From NCBI GenBank assembly GCA_032622095.1, contig CP136064.1, forward strand, positions 188,529,794 through 188,593,793: a stretch of DNA of 64,000 nt, written 5' to 3'. This document shows, one piece after another, positions 11,999-23,054 of the stretch; positions within the stretch are counted from its first letter, which is position 1; each line of letters starts with the position of its first letter. This DNA comes from Siphonodentalium dalli. Lineage: Eukaryota; Mollusca; Scaphopoda; Gadilida; Siphonodentaliidae. Below the pieces are notes generated by a model. That model made no database searches, was not told where the DNA came from, and was given only the letters and a program-made list of their open reading frames with translations. The position numbers and the translations under genes were made by a program.

Positions 11999-12448
11999 CA
12001 AGACTGAGTTTAGTGTGCCTGTCATTTGCAGAATGAGGTCCCCAGAGAGTGAATTACTGACACTATCCTGCATAGTGGGCTAGCATCACTAAATACATCC
12101 TCTTTGGATCTCATTCTGCTTATATAGGCCTCATCTTTGGAAAGTTTCTTTATTATCAAATTCTATAGAAACTTAGATTCTATTTCTTTTTTAGTTTAGT
12201 TTCTCTATATTCCCAAATTGGCAGATGACACATTGCATAATCGAGGTTTCCAATGGGTGTACATCACAATATTCACCATTTTGGAACTTCAGTCTGGTCT
12301 ATATCTCCCATAGCAGATGCGGCCATGCAGAATGAGGTACCCAGATGGTGAATTTGGTGATGCTAGCCACTATGTGGGATAGCGTCACTAAATACCCTCT
12401 GGGGACCTTACTCTGCAAATGACAGGCACACTAAACTCAGGCTTTCAG
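11999..12448. mobile_element. Family B element
   Basis: Left CAAGACTGAGTTTAGTGTGC, right CACTAAACTCAGGCTTT. Both ends carry the GAGGTCCCCAGAG / CTCTGGGGACCT palindrome. Flanks CAGATGAG and CAGAGGAT agree at six of eight positions, compatible with an old 8-bp duplication. It lies in inverted orientation to the copy at 13291. Confidence 0.82.
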
Positions 12449-12626
12449 AGGATGGGATAGTGTTCGATTTCTCTGATTGTTATCTTCCTTGATGAACGCC
12501 CATCATGTGAGTTACACCCATCACTGTCCATTGGATGTGTTCATTACTGCCAAGGTGCATGCTTAAATGCATTTGTCTCTATAACTGACTTTCTCTTGCT
12601 AGCGTATTAAGTTTTGGTTCAAATTG

Positions 12627-12770
12627 TCAGTGTCTGTTCATTGCCTGACTGGGGGGTCCATGTTTTCATTGTCAGTTTCAGTTCACTGCCTGACTGGGTG
12701 TTCATGTTTTCAGTGTCATGCAGTTCATTGTCTGACTGGCCATGGGGGGGGGGGGGTCCATGTTTTCAGA
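12627..12770. repeat. Three ~50-bp tandem units with a poly-G tract
   Basis: Units share CAGTTCATTGCCTGACTGG and TCCATGTTTTCA. The third carries a G-run at about 12745-12757. Confidence 0.7.
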
Positions 12771-12924
12771 AAATAGAGGTGCATGTGGACCAGGGGATAT
12801 AATTTTGCGAAAGGAAAATAGCATATTTACCAGTTTTCCATACACAGCTAGGTTAACTGTTCACTTGCTTGGCTAGTAGTGTCATTCATATATTAACAGG
12901 AAATATTGTGAACAATCATCAGGA

Positions 12925-13167
12925 TACAGTAATGCCATAAATAATTGACTCCTTAACCGCAGCAGAATTATGGGTAATTTTTCAGGATTTAGTCGGAAAT
13001 ATGGCTTGTTGCCTTCATCGGAAAGCTCTCAGTGAAAAATATGGCTTGTTGTCATTCAGTGAGAGCTTTCCGATGAATGGCTACAAGCCATATTTCTGAC
13101 TAAATCCTGAAAAATTACCCATAATTATGCTGTGGTTAAGGAGTCGATTATTTAGGGCATTACTGGA
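12925..13167. mobile_element. Family A palindromic TA element with enlarged loop
   Basis: Left TACAGTAATGCC, right GGGCATTACTGGA (terminal TA mutated to GA). The tip holds an extra partial copy of GGCTTGTTG, making it 243 bp. Confidence 0.85.
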
Positions 13168-13290
13168 TGTTCTGCTTCCAGCAGGGAACAACTTTATGGA
13201 GATTAGGCTGATATGAGCTTTGTCCAATATTGTGCTGATCATTCTTCCAGAAAATGCCAAATGGCCACAAATAATCAGGAGTGTTGTGGG

Positions 13291-13730
13291 CAAGCCTGGG
13301 TTTAGTCATTTGCAGAATGAGGTCCTCAGAGGCTGAATTTAATGATGTTATCCCGCATAGCGGGCTAGCATCAGCAAATTCACCCTCTGGGGACCTCATT
13401 CTGCTTAGGCCTTATCTGCTATGGGAGACATAGACTCAGATTGAAGTTCCCAAATGGTGAATATTGTGATGTGCCCCCATTGGGAACCTCGATTATGCAA
13501 TGTGTCTTCTGCCAATATGGGAATATAAAGAAACCAAACTAAAAAAGAAATAGAATCTATTAAAGTTTCTATAGAAATTTGATAATAAAGAAACTTTCCA
13601 AGAGGCCTAATCAGAATGAGGTCCCCAGGGGGTGAAATTAGTTATGCTAACCCACTTTGCGGGATAGCATCACTAAATTCACCCTCTGGGGACCTCATTC
13701 TGCAAATGACAGGCACAAATAACCAGGACT
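13291..13730. mobile_element. Family B element
   Basis: Left CAAGCCTGGGTTTAG, right ACCAGGACT. GTTGTGGG occurs directly on both sides (8 bp). The likeness reaches further left: GCCACAAATAATCAGGAG at 13266 against GGCACAAATAACCAGGAC at 13712. Both inner palindromes are clear. Confidence 0.82.
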
Positions 13731-13731
13731 G

Positions 13732-14079
13732 TTGTGGGAACCATGGCTTGGTTCGACATAAAACTCCAATCCGTCAATCCTCCACAATAAAATCGCTAGC
13801 ATTGTTGTTGATGTCCCCAGTCTTTAAGATTGATGTCGCCAATCTTAAAGGCCCACTTAATTTTAGAGTCACTGATAAATTTTTTTATAGTGCCTTGACA
13901 TACGGTTTTAATATCAATCTATATGCCATAAAATGTGATTAAAATACTATAATTCATCACCATTTGAAACGCGCCTTTGTCTCAGAAGATGCCATAGAGA
14001 AATAGAAAAAAGCTGAAATCATACACTGGGAAAGATTACCCCCATTTTGGCTCCCAGAATGCAACAGAATTCCAACTAA
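13732..14079. other. Unassigned sequence
   Basis: No shared repeat or coding signal. The frame 13616-13942 starts inside the transposon and is not convincing. Confidence 0.4.
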
Positions 14080-14157
14080 AAATGTATTTTCAATGGAAGG
14101 GGAATAATTCAATCTTTAAGATTTAGAGTTATTCCCCTTCCATTGGAAATAATACAA
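14080..14157. repeat. Inverted repeat around CAATGGAAGGGGAATAA
   Basis: Left arm 14080-14106 pairs with 14128-14157 through TATTTTCAATGGAAGGGG. The loop is about 21 bp. Confidence 0.75.
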
Positions 14158-14353
14158 TTTGAACTACAATCCAGATGAAAAAAACATGTTAGAAACTCAA
14201 CAAAAACATGTTCACAGTTTATTACACCGGATAAGTTGATAATATAATGTTTTGGAGCTTCCTCTTTCAAATGGTATATAATATGCATATATCTATTATA
14301 TATTTTGGAAGATCTGTCTGTGTGTTCGCGATGGACTCGAAAACGGCCGAACC

Positions 14354-14970
14354 GATTTCGATGAAACTTGGTATGTGGGTGTATTTTCGGCCGGGAACTG
14401 GCATAGGCCTATTAATTTGCCCGTGCGACGTGACCTTGACCTTGAAATCGGGTAATTTCAAGGTCAAACACCCGAATATCACGGGATTTCGATGAAACTT
14501 GGTATGTGGTGGTATCTTCGGTCGGAGAGTGGCATAAACCTATTAATTTGCCCATGCGACGTGACCTTGACCTTGAAATCGGGTCATTTCAAGGTCAAAC
14601 GCTCGAATATCACGGGATTTCGATGAAACTTGGTATGTGGGGCTACATTCGTATGGGAAGTCTCATAAGCATATTCGTTTGCCCGTGCGACGTGACCTTG
14701 ACCTTGAAATTGGGTCAATTCAAGGTCAAATCACCAATTTTGATGGGATTTCGACGATATTTGATACATGGGGGTTCTTTTGTCAACTGAGTGTTTTGGA
14801 CGGGTCGAGTCAAATCGGGTAAAACCGGATGGATTTCGACGGGCACGTTTGTCGGGTACTTTTGTCCGGGCAGTGTTTTTGGACTGGTCAAATTGTGACC
14901 CCACTTGACCTTGACCTTCAAAATGGCCAATTCAAGGTCAAAGCCCGGATGAAGTCGGGTCACCTTCTAG
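14354..14970. repeat. 131-bp tandem array with nuclear-receptor half-sites
   Basis: Unit starts GATTTCGATGAAACTTGGTA lie at 14354, 14485, 14616 and 14747, exactly 131 bp apart; a diverged fifth begins near 14832. Each complete unit has GTGACCTTGACCTTGAAA and then TTTCAAGGTCA about 10 bp on. That is two overlapping TCAAGGTCA sites on the - strand and one on the + strand. Clusters are at 14431-14468, 14562-14599, 14693-14730 and 14906-14940. The repeat type resembles ones common in molluscs. Confidence 0.9.
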
Positions 14971-14979
14971 TTTTATATA

Positions 14980-15194
14980 TACAGTAATGCCTTAATTAAT
15001 CGACTCCATAACCACAGCAGAATTATGGGTAATTTTTCAGGATTTAGTCGGAGATATGGTTGTTGCCATTCATCGGAAAGCTCTCACTGAGAGCTTTCCG
15101 ATGAATGGCAACAAGCCATATTTCTGCCTAAATCCTGAAAAATACCCATAATTCTGCTGTAGTTATGGAGTCGATTAATTAGGGCATTACTGTA
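14980..15194. mobile_element. Family A palindromic TA element
   Basis: Ends TACAGTAATGCC and GGGCATTACTGTA. Arms are nearly perfect around CTCTCACTGAGAG. It is placed 10 bp after the 131-bp tandem array. Confidence 0.88.
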
Positions 15195-15241
15195 TGTGAT
15201 CTGGGGGTTCGAAAATTAAGTGGGCCTTTAGTGTGTCAGGG

Positions 15242-15337
15242 TTAATGGACTTGTGACTGAACATTCAGAAACTGGAAGCTCAAGCCACAAAGGGGTTAGA
15301 CCTTTGGGTTCCGAATGTCCAGTCTCGAGTCCATTAA
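15242..15337. mobile_element. Small TTAA-bounded inverted repeat
   Basis: TTAATGGACTTGTGACTG at the left pairs with CAGTCTCGAGTCCATTAA at the right. The 96-bp unit has TTAA at both borders but not the CCCTTT motif of families C-E. Confidence 0.55.
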
Positions 15338-15785
15338 TTAACTGACTACAAGAATGAATTATATTTATACAAATGAAAGTGCTAATAGATCTCGATAAAT
15401 GATAATTTTTGTATCAAAATTGTTCTTGACTGACATAAAAACCATGCCCATTGACACAGTTCATGTTAGTGTGAAGACAAATGTATGCCTATACCCGTGC
15501 AACTCTATTAAAAAACAAATGTCGATGTATGTAAGCATATAATAAAAATTTTGTTTTGCGCCGCCCATAGTGATGTCATTATATTATTTGAATTCACTAT
15601 ACATTGTATGATTCATCTTCCATTCCCTATTACGGAAACATCGTGATACCGATTGAATTGTGAGCACTGAATCGTGTAGGGCAATTCGATTTCATGCGGT
15701 TCGGTATCTTTCATCTGATTCAATTCGATTTGAAATTGGCTGCCCTGATACGAATTGCATATACAGTATATTTTGTCTCAAAACT
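15338..15785. other. Unassigned sequence
   Basis: No gene or repeat supported. A degenerate ATTCGATTT / AATTCGATTTG recurrence lies at 15650-15740. Confidence 0.4.
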
Positions 15786-16035
15786 TTTGTGTAATGTTAC
15801 CTGTCAATTTTGGTTACCTTTTTTTTCTAAGCTTTCATGTAATGTTGCCTGACGATTTAAAAAAAATAAATTCCATGCTGTCATGTAAGGTTGCCTTATG
15901 TTTTTTAGATCTTTTTGTCAGAGCTTTCATGTAATGTTGCAATCATGGTTGTGGGGTCATTTTATCCAAGCTTTCTTCTGATGTTGCAGATGATTGTTGG
16001 GTCATTTTGTCAAATTATTTATGTAAAGTTGCCCG
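15786..16035. repeat. Degenerate ~60-bp tandem repeat
   Basis: Four to five units contain GCTTTCATGTAATGTTGC or a close variant, followed by GTCATTTT or TTTTTT. Confidence 0.65.
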
Positions 16036-16481
16036 GCAATAACATCAAGAATTCTGTGCATTACTAATGCATGGATGGGGCTTCCACTCACAGAGAAATG
16101 TCTTGAGGTGTCACTGAGATAGCACAAATTGATATGCTCCGTCGATAAATATTTAATCCATTCTGAGATGCCGGCCCCATTGGAACCAATTGATCTGCAA
16201 AAAAACAATGGCAATGCATAAACGTGATTGATGCTGTGTTTATTGATCAGTCACACACGGTGGGTGTCCCGATCAGTTTGTGCTATTATTTCATGGAGTT
16301 TGTCCACACTTAATAGCACATGAAAGCATGCTGTTTTAATCATCCAATAGAAATCAGTATATGATACCATTTTGTTATGGAAAGTTGAGCTTTGTTTACT
16401 TATATAAAATACTCTGTCTATTATTGAAAAGTGATAGACAGAAGCTAGGTAAGAGGGCCTGAGAATTTGGTGCAGGACTTT

Positions 16482-16655
16482 TGCAGAGTGAGGTCAGCAG
16501 AGGGTGAATTTAGTGTGCTACCATGCACGACATTTCCTCATTTTGTCACCTTAAGTCATTTCCTCAGAGGCACCTTTTGTCACCTTACGTCATTTCCTCA
16601 GAGGCACCTTTTGTCACCTTTCGTCATTTCCTCAGAAGCACCTTTTGACACCTTT
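16482..16655. repeat. Family B fragment followed by a 36-bp triplicate
   Basis: A piece of family B (GCAGAGTGAGGTCAGCAGAG ... GAATTTAGTG) runs into about three tandem units of CGTCATTTCCTCAGAGGCAC plus CTTTTGTCACCTT. Confidence 0.75.
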
Positions 16656-17130
16656 TTATTTAATAAAAGTTAAAACCAAATTTTCGTGGCTTTCTCCAAT
16701 AATCATCCTGATTGTTTTGATTTTACATGAAGTATGTGGTTGAAGTATATTCTATCCAATCAGAACATTTTATTCCATTCACGCCTTACCTTGCTCGAAA
16801 GTAATAAAAACGATGATTGCTTTTGATAAATGTTGCAACATTTTAACATTTAAACTTGGAATTGTGACATTATGGAAAGGTGGCACAGTCTATTCAATTG
16901 GTAGTTTGAAACAACAAATTCTGAACAATTACTATTTCTAGAATTTAGAAATTAGAATGACAGCGCGATCACAGAACTAAGGTAAAAACATGCTAAACCG
17001 ACTAAAATGTCAAAATCTCTGAGGAAATGGGACGTAAATTACGTCGCCGTGGCAAGGTGCGCTGAGTTTTTAACGTCACAACGTCAAAGTAACCTGGGGG
17101 TTGTAGTCAACTGCGGTCAGAGTGGTAATG
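16656..17130. other. Unassigned sequence
   Basis: CTGAGGAAATGGGACG at about 17018 is the complement-like counterpart of the preceding 36-bp unit (TCATTTCCTCAGAGG), so the stretch may be the inside of a larger inverted element from about 16540 to 17060. Confidence 0.35.
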
Positions 17131-17164
17131 AGTTAAGGAGTCGATTATTTAGGGCATTACTGTA
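17131..17164. mobile_element. Solo right end of family A
   Basis: Only AGTTAAGGAGTCGATTATTT and GGGCATTACTGTA remain; no left arm. Confidence 0.8.
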
Positions 17165-17170
17165 GGGTAT

Positions 17171-17428
17171 TTAACCCTTTCTATACTGAAATACTCATTG
17201 ACGATTAGTTCCCATAAGAAATGTTCAGATTATAAGTTCAAGAAATGATTAACTTATTATCTGAATATTTCCCACCAATGAACATGAATCATTCTGCTCT
17301 TGTATTATCTGTTTTTCTGGCTGTCGTCCGCTGTTATTTCCTGAACACCATCTAAATGAATAATGGACCATTCCAATGCATACTTTTATAACTGAAAGGG
17401 AGAATCCATTTAGTATAGAAAGGGTTAA
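17171..17428. mobile_element. Family D element (TTAACCCTTTCTATACT)
   Basis: TTAA at 17171-17174 and 17425-17428. The termini TTAACCCTTTCTATACT and AGTATAGAAAGGGTTAA are inverted repeats. Inside are ATACTCATTGACG, a palindrome of TAAGTTCA/TTATCTGAA, and CTGTCGTCCGCTGTTATT. 258 bp, complete, 6 bp from the family A end. Confidence 0.87.
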
Positions 17429-17989
17429 GATGCATTACTATTTATTCCCACGGCAAAACTCTGTTTTCATTTTTTCAGAACAAATATCTGATACCGTAAT
17501 TCAATCTATTAAAATGGCCTCACCTAGCTTTTGACATGCATATGTTAAAATATTCCATAAATGAATTGCTTTTATTCTGATTTATCTCGCGGTTCGAATT
17601 TTCATTATAATCAGTTGGCCAGGTTCATCAGTAGTCGATAGATACACCTAAATGTCCCTGGCGTGAGGGTAAACGTCATCCAATTTGGTTCTCTAGTGGG
17701 TGATTGTTGGCCCATCATTATGCAATATCTGCCACCAAACCAATTTCAGTAATGCCATTGGGCCTAACTTTAGCATTATCAGTCTGTTTATCAAGATACT
17801 TCGGGAGACGATAGGGATGCGATGGGGAAGTACATGACTTAAAATGATGCCAACAGGGAAATCTTTGTGCCGATATTATCGAAGCTAGACACTTCAGTGT
17901 TATTACAAGCAAATTACGCTGCCTTCATTTAGCTAAGAACTATGGGCCACGATCTGCCACATTAAAGGTATTGCAAGCACTTATTGTCC

Positions 17990-18265
17990 CCCGAAATCAC
18001 TGGTGTCCGTCCGTTCATCTGCCTGTGCATCTGTACCAAACTGGATGTTTTCCAGATGATAACGTTAGTATGTTATGTGTGGATTACCCACATGAAAATA
18101 CAGGTCAAGTTCGAATTTGGGATCAGTATGCCTAATTATGGTCCGTGATGATTATTTTGGTTTCCAGGTGATAACATCATAGACTTAGAATTTTATACTG
18201 ATTATTTTGGTTCTAATAAAATATAACTTTCTTGTTCACAACATACTACAGTTGGAGTCAAATTT
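17990..18265. repeat. GTCCGTCCGTTC/CCAGATGATAACGTTAG dispersed repeat
   Basis: TGTCCCCCGAAATCACTGGT with a short GTCC run, then two rough units with TTCCAGATGATAAC / TTCCAGGTGATAAC and GATTATTTTGG. Related units lie at about 34510-34640 and 39410-39680. Confidence 0.6.
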
Positions 18266-18350
18266 TTAATTTAATGGTTGTTCCCAGAATAAAAAATTTC
18301 ATTTCTAACAAAATATTTGGTATACATACTTTACCTGAAATAAATGCATT

Positions 18351-18410
18351 TAAATCCCTTCCATGACTGGAGTTTCCAGAAATTTTGTGAAAACCCTGTG
18401 CCAATGCGCT
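18351..18410. mobile_element. Family C end fragment
   Basis: CCCTTCCATGACTGG, TTCCAGAAATTTTGTG and AACCCTGTGCCAATGCG match the family C terminus; the hairpins are absent. Confidence 0.7.
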
Positions 18411-19282
18411 TGTTTTGCTTGTCATATGACCAAAACCTCTTTCAAAATGTCGGAACAGTTAGTGGCGACCGCTATTCGAAATCAAAGTCAGAATTAAAGT
18501 CAAGAATATTTGTCGATTGACAAGGAACAACGGCTGGTAGACATGTGGGCAGAAAATGAGTGCCTGTATAATAATCGCGACAAGAGGGTGACAGCTGTGG
18601 AAAGGTCTACTGCTATTGCTCATGACCTCAATATATTATTATTTAATTTATTTATTAATAAATATTAGTCTTTAGAAATACATATTAATATAAACCACCA
18701 TGACTGGCTATAGTAACTGGCTAGCTAGGCTGACCACATCACTGACACCAGTTTGCTATATAGACTAAAGTGACCATATGGCATGATTATATGACCGGAG
18801 TGAAAATAAGAAATTCCAACTCGTGTGCGCTGACACCTGATTTTATCGGGCCAGATATATCCAGCAGCAAGAATTAACCGGGTACAATTGGGACCTTGTT
18901 CGCCGACACTAAGGCTTATTTATTGGCAAAGTTTGTCTATTTTATAGGGTTATTTCTGTTCCATCATACCCATAGCAAGTCAATCCAATTATTACATGAG
19001 TTACTGGACAAAAATTAGTTTGATTCCCTGGTGAAGTTATTACATTGGACCAACTTGCAGTTAGCTACTGTGCTTCAGCTTATGATTGAGTATTTGTGCC
19101 CTCCAGCCAGGTTTCTTGACTACGAATGAGTCCCTGGAGACAATTGCAGTACACAACCACTTGTGGAAGGTGTGTGATGTCCAGACAGAAGCCATTGGAT
19201 CTGGTGACATCTTCACACCATGATGGTACAAGTCGAAAAATTGCTTACCACTAGGCCACCACATGCTAAGAGTCCTGGAATT
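18411..19282. other. Unassigned sequence
   Basis: The stretch 18440-18620 (AAATGTCGG ... AGAAAATGAGTGCCTGTATA) reads in places like a degenerate MADF/Myb-type transposon protein on the + strand, but no clear frame can be defended. Confidence 0.3.
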
Positions 19283-19540
19283 ATAACCCTTTCTATACTA
19301 AATACTCATTGACGAGTAGATCCCAAAGGAAATGTTCAGATAATAAGCAGGTCATTCTTGTTGAACTTATTATCTGAACATTTCTACCAATGAATATGAA
19401 TCATTCTGATCTTGTATTTTCTGTTTTCTGTATGTTGTCTGCTTTTATAACCTGAAGACCCCTCTAAATGAATAATGAACCATTCCAGTGTATACTTTAT
19501 AACTGAATGGGAGAATCCATTCAATATAGAAATGGTTTAA
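19283..19540. mobile_element. Family D element, left TTAA mutated
   Basis: Left ATAACCCTTTCTATACTAAA, right CAATATAGAAATGGTTTAA. Same internal order as 17171-17428. Confidence 0.83.
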
Positions 19541-19768
19541 GGGAGGGCAATTGCTCCAGTTCCCGTCAGCTCTTCTAAAACAAAATAAGGATAGGTGGTA
19601 ATTTTCTCCTAGGTTACCTAACGGTTCCCTTAAATTAACATTTCAATAAATAAGTAGCATATTTGCTCAAATAAGGGAAATACTCACCAATTTAGAGTTC
19701 TAAAAAATTGTTATCTATCATTTCTGGAGATATTGTTCCCATGAGTGATTTATTAAGGGGGCTGCAGT

Positions 19769-19972
19769 TTTAACCCTTTCATGGTGGGAGCTCTGCTGGT
19801 GCAGCATTAAAGATCCTTTGCGAGTGCATTCAATATCAAGATAAATAGTTTAGGCCAACATATTCTCTTATATATGCGAGGCTCCCTATGGGAAACTCAC
19901 ATATATAAGAGAATTACATTGGCGCAGGGTTTTCGCAAAATTTCAGGAAGCCTCAGACTTGGAAGCGCTAAA
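19769..19972. mobile_element. Family C element, one hairpin lost
   Basis: Starts TTAACCCTTTCATGGTGGG; the first hairpin is replaced by TCAATATCAAGATAAATAG. The second hairpin (TTCTCTTATATATGCGAGG) is intact. The right end is decayed (GACTTGGAAGCGCTAA). Confidence 0.78.
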
Positions 19973-20297
19973 TGGTCAGGCTTGTGCTAATGCCTAAATA
20001 TTTATCCCTCACAAAGTCAAGTCTTGTCAACCGTCCACCTGTCCGTAATAAATTTGGACTCTTTATCTCAGTCATTGAAAGCTGCATTTGAATGATCTTT
20101 GGTATACTCATATAAAACCATCATGGGGAATGCATGTATATCAACATGGAATGGGCTTTGTCCATAATTTTTTTTGCAGAGTTCTGGTCTTTTAAGAGAG
20201 AAATAATGCAACCGTGCCAGCTTGGGGTAACATTATTGGATTATCCACAGGTGGATTGTTTCATCTGAAGTTGTGACCCTTATATTGAAATATTCAT

Positions 20298-20408
20298 CAC
20301 TGAGAGTTTTCTGATGAATGGCAACAAGCCATATTTCCGACTAAATCCTGAAAAATTACCCATAATTCTTCTGTGGTTAAGGAGTCTATTTTTTAGGGCA
20401 TTACTGCA
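20298..20408. mobile_element. Right half of a family A element
   Basis: Only the arm CACTGAGAGTTTTCTGATGA ... GGGCATTACTGCA is present; no pairing arm upstream. Confidence 0.8.
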
Positions 20409-21089
20409 TGTTTTCTAGAATGATGGCACCTAGGGTATTAAATTCATTAATTACCCTTTACATCAGTGTTTACATGTATCTACATAGCAACTTTTAATCT
20501 CTATATCTTAGTCATTGCAGGCTGCATTATACGACATCTTTTGAATTAAGCGACCTCGGAAAATTATAATATGCCTCATCAAAAAGCCACCTTTTCAGGG
20601 GATATTCAGTTCACTTGTTAGAATTAATTTTAAAGATAAATTTACAATATTGGATCAAACAGGGCAAGCAATGGGTTATATACTATAGCAATTTAAATGT
20701 TTTTTCCAGAATGTATACAGAAATGCACATGGTGTGTATTTTTGCATGAACATATGACAACGACTCTATCAGCTTGAATGCAAAAAGTTCAGTTGTAACA
20801 GGAAATGGAACTAATGTGATAGTGTATGCATATAAATCAGGAATAGCTTTCTCTATTGCATTTCGCTGTTTTCTGAGTGCACTATTTTATAGTTAATAGC
20901 AATCAATAGCTATGAGAACAGAGGTTGGAAGTGCATACGTGTTTACTGAGATAGTTTATGTCCACTTAAGGTGGCTTTTTTCTTCATTGATAGCCATGGA
21001 AAAGTTTTTTTTTAAACTCAATAAACAAGGCTATATATCTTCAAATTAGTTAATTCATTGCAAGCGAGAGCATTTACATTGAGTGCATG
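20409..21089. other. Unassigned sequence
   Basis: No coding or repeat signal. Confidence 0.4.
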
Positions 21090-21485
21090 CAAGCCTGAGT
21101 TTAGTGTGCCTGTCATTTGCAGAATGAGGTCCCCAGAGCAGGCTAGCATCACTAAATTCACCCTCTGGGAACCTCATTCTACTCATTTTACATGGCCTCA
21201 TCTGCTAAGGGAGACATAGGCTCAGATTGAAGTTCCCAAATGATGAATATTGTGATGTGCACCCATTGGGAACCTCGATTATGCAATGTGTCATCTGCTA
21301 ATTTGGGGATATAGAGAAACTAAACTAAAAAAAAATAGAATCTATGCGAAAAAGTTTCTATAGAAATTTGATAATAAATCAACTTTCCAGAGAAGATGAA
21401 GCCTAAGCAGAATGAGGTCCCCAGAGGGTGAATTTTAATAGTAACCTCATTCTGCAAATGACAGGCACACTAAACTCAAGACTTG
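21090..21485. mobile_element. Family B element with shortened end palindromes
   Basis: Left CAAGCCTGAGTTTAGTGTGC, right CACTAAACTCAAGACTTG. The left palindrome lacks about 30 bp at its tip and the right one is reduced to GAATTTTAATAG. Centre as in 13291-13730. Confidence 0.82.
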
Positions 21486-21797
21486 AGCGCACATATTGGT
21501 TTATTTCTTGTTCAAGGTCTCATTTGTGCAATTTGGCCCAATTCTCCCAAAACAATTGCAGTTACTTGTTTTCAAAACTGAAATCAGTTGTTTTTCCATC
21601 AAATTGAATCTAAATTAACTAATAAACTAGTCAGTTTATTAGATAACATTATTGCATAGCTAGTAATTAAATTCATTCTCAGCCAATTAATTCTACCACG
21701 TTATCACCATATTCACAGTATCAGTCACCCCTCTGGACATTGCTCTCATCAGTCACAAGGTAATGTCTATATGATTATTGGACCAAATAACTGTTCT

Positions 21798-22259
21798 GAT
21801 ATGTGACCCGCCATATCAAATCCAGTTGTAAGTCGGGATTATTTTTACACTGTGCCAATGCATTCTCTTATATATGCGAGTCGACCATAGGTTGCCTCTC
21901 ATATATATTAAAAGAGAATGCATTGGCCTAACAATTTTTATCATTTTTTTTAAATAAATGTTTCTTACAATTTTTAGGACATAAAATAAAAAAACATCCA
22001 TTACCCTGCAGGGAGCCCCACACATATATAGAAGCATATAGAAGAGTGTCGTCTGCTCATGTTTGTCTGGGGCTCTGTATGGGTGAAATTATAAAATTGT
22101 GAAAGAATACAAGAACAAATTATTAAAATTGTTAGGCCAATGCATTCTCTTATATATGCGAGGCGACCTATGGTCGACTCGCATATATAAGAGAATGCAT
22201 TGGCACAGGGTAAAAAAATCCCGACTTACGACTGGATTTGATATGGCGGGTCAGATATC
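21798..22259. mobile_element. Family F element carrying two copies of hairpin module H
   Basis: Terminal inverted repeats of about 55 bp: GATATGTGACCCGCCATATC at the left and its complement (GGCGGGTCAGATATC) at the right. Just inside each lies GCCAATGCATTCTCTTATAT with its complement, the same hairpin as in families C and E. The centre is about 190 bp of A+T-rich DNA. Ends differ from all other families here. Confidence 0.82.
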
Positions 22260-22768
22260 ACCTGTCTCATATTACTTGATACAGACCAGCTGTGACCTCA
22301 TTGAAAACCCCAGTGAGATCATGCCTTGTTGTCATTTGGTTATTTCCGTCAATAGATCGCCAGCTAAAATGTTGTCAGATTCACAAATTCCCATTGGGTT
22401 CAGGAATGGTAATAATTAATCGTGAAGCTACCATCAACTTATCGGACTATATAATAATAAGGTCATTAAACGTTTTACTGTTCTGGTCTTGGACTCGACT
22501 GCAGAATGCACTATATAATGACGATATCGGCATTGAATTTGTACATTCTGCAGTCTTGTCCAAATATACTCACCGGTATGGACCAAGAAAACTCTTAATA
22601 ACCTCAGAATATTATATGTCAGTTTTTTTTATTTTCATTATAAAGGATTCAATTCATGTTCATTTTAATTTAGATTTTAGAAATTATTTTTCTGCACCTA
22701 TTTCTGACTCATCAATTATCTCTCTTTGAATTGCGACAGTACCTAAAAGTCAGAAAGGATGTCCACCT
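22260..22768. other. Unassigned sequence
   Basis: It contains the longest uninterrupted frame of the window (22292-22729, 145 codons), which has no recognisable domain. A small palindrome GACTGCAGAATGCA ... TACATTCTGCAGTC lies at about 22497-22556. Confidence 0.4.
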
Positions 22769-23039
22769 TTAACCCATTCATGACGGGAGCTGCGCTGATG
22801 CAGCATTAAAGACCATGTGCCAGTGCATTCTCTTATATGTGTGAGTCTCACTTTAATAGGGAGACTCGCATTTATAAGAGAATGCACTGGCTTACAAGGA
22901 CAAGGTAAATATTGTTAGGCCGATGAAAAAATTCTCTTATATATGCGAGGCTCACTATGGGAGACTCGTATATATAAGAGAATGCATTGGTACAGGGTTT
23001 TCACAAAATTTCAGGAAGTTTCCATCATGGAAGGGTTAA
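22769..23039. mobile_element. Family C element, complete
   Basis: TTAA at 22769-22772 and 23036-23039. Left TTAACCCATTCATGACGGG, right CATCATGGAAGGGTTAA. It holds two hairpins separated by AAGGTAAATATTGTTAGGCC. This is the best reference copy of family C (271 bp). Confidence 0.88.
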
Positions 23040-23054
23040 TACTATGAATGCAGT

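Noticed and set aside
13616-13942. 108-codon frame, and related frames at 51610 and 44438
   Set aside because: They read through the family B palindromes ([11 protein letters not shown]...); the recurrence is due to the transposon.
22292-22729. Longest open frame of the window (145 codons, +)
   Set aside because: No recognisable domain, and no splice or promoter context; it begins just after a transposon end in A+T-rich DNA and the composition is not coding-like.
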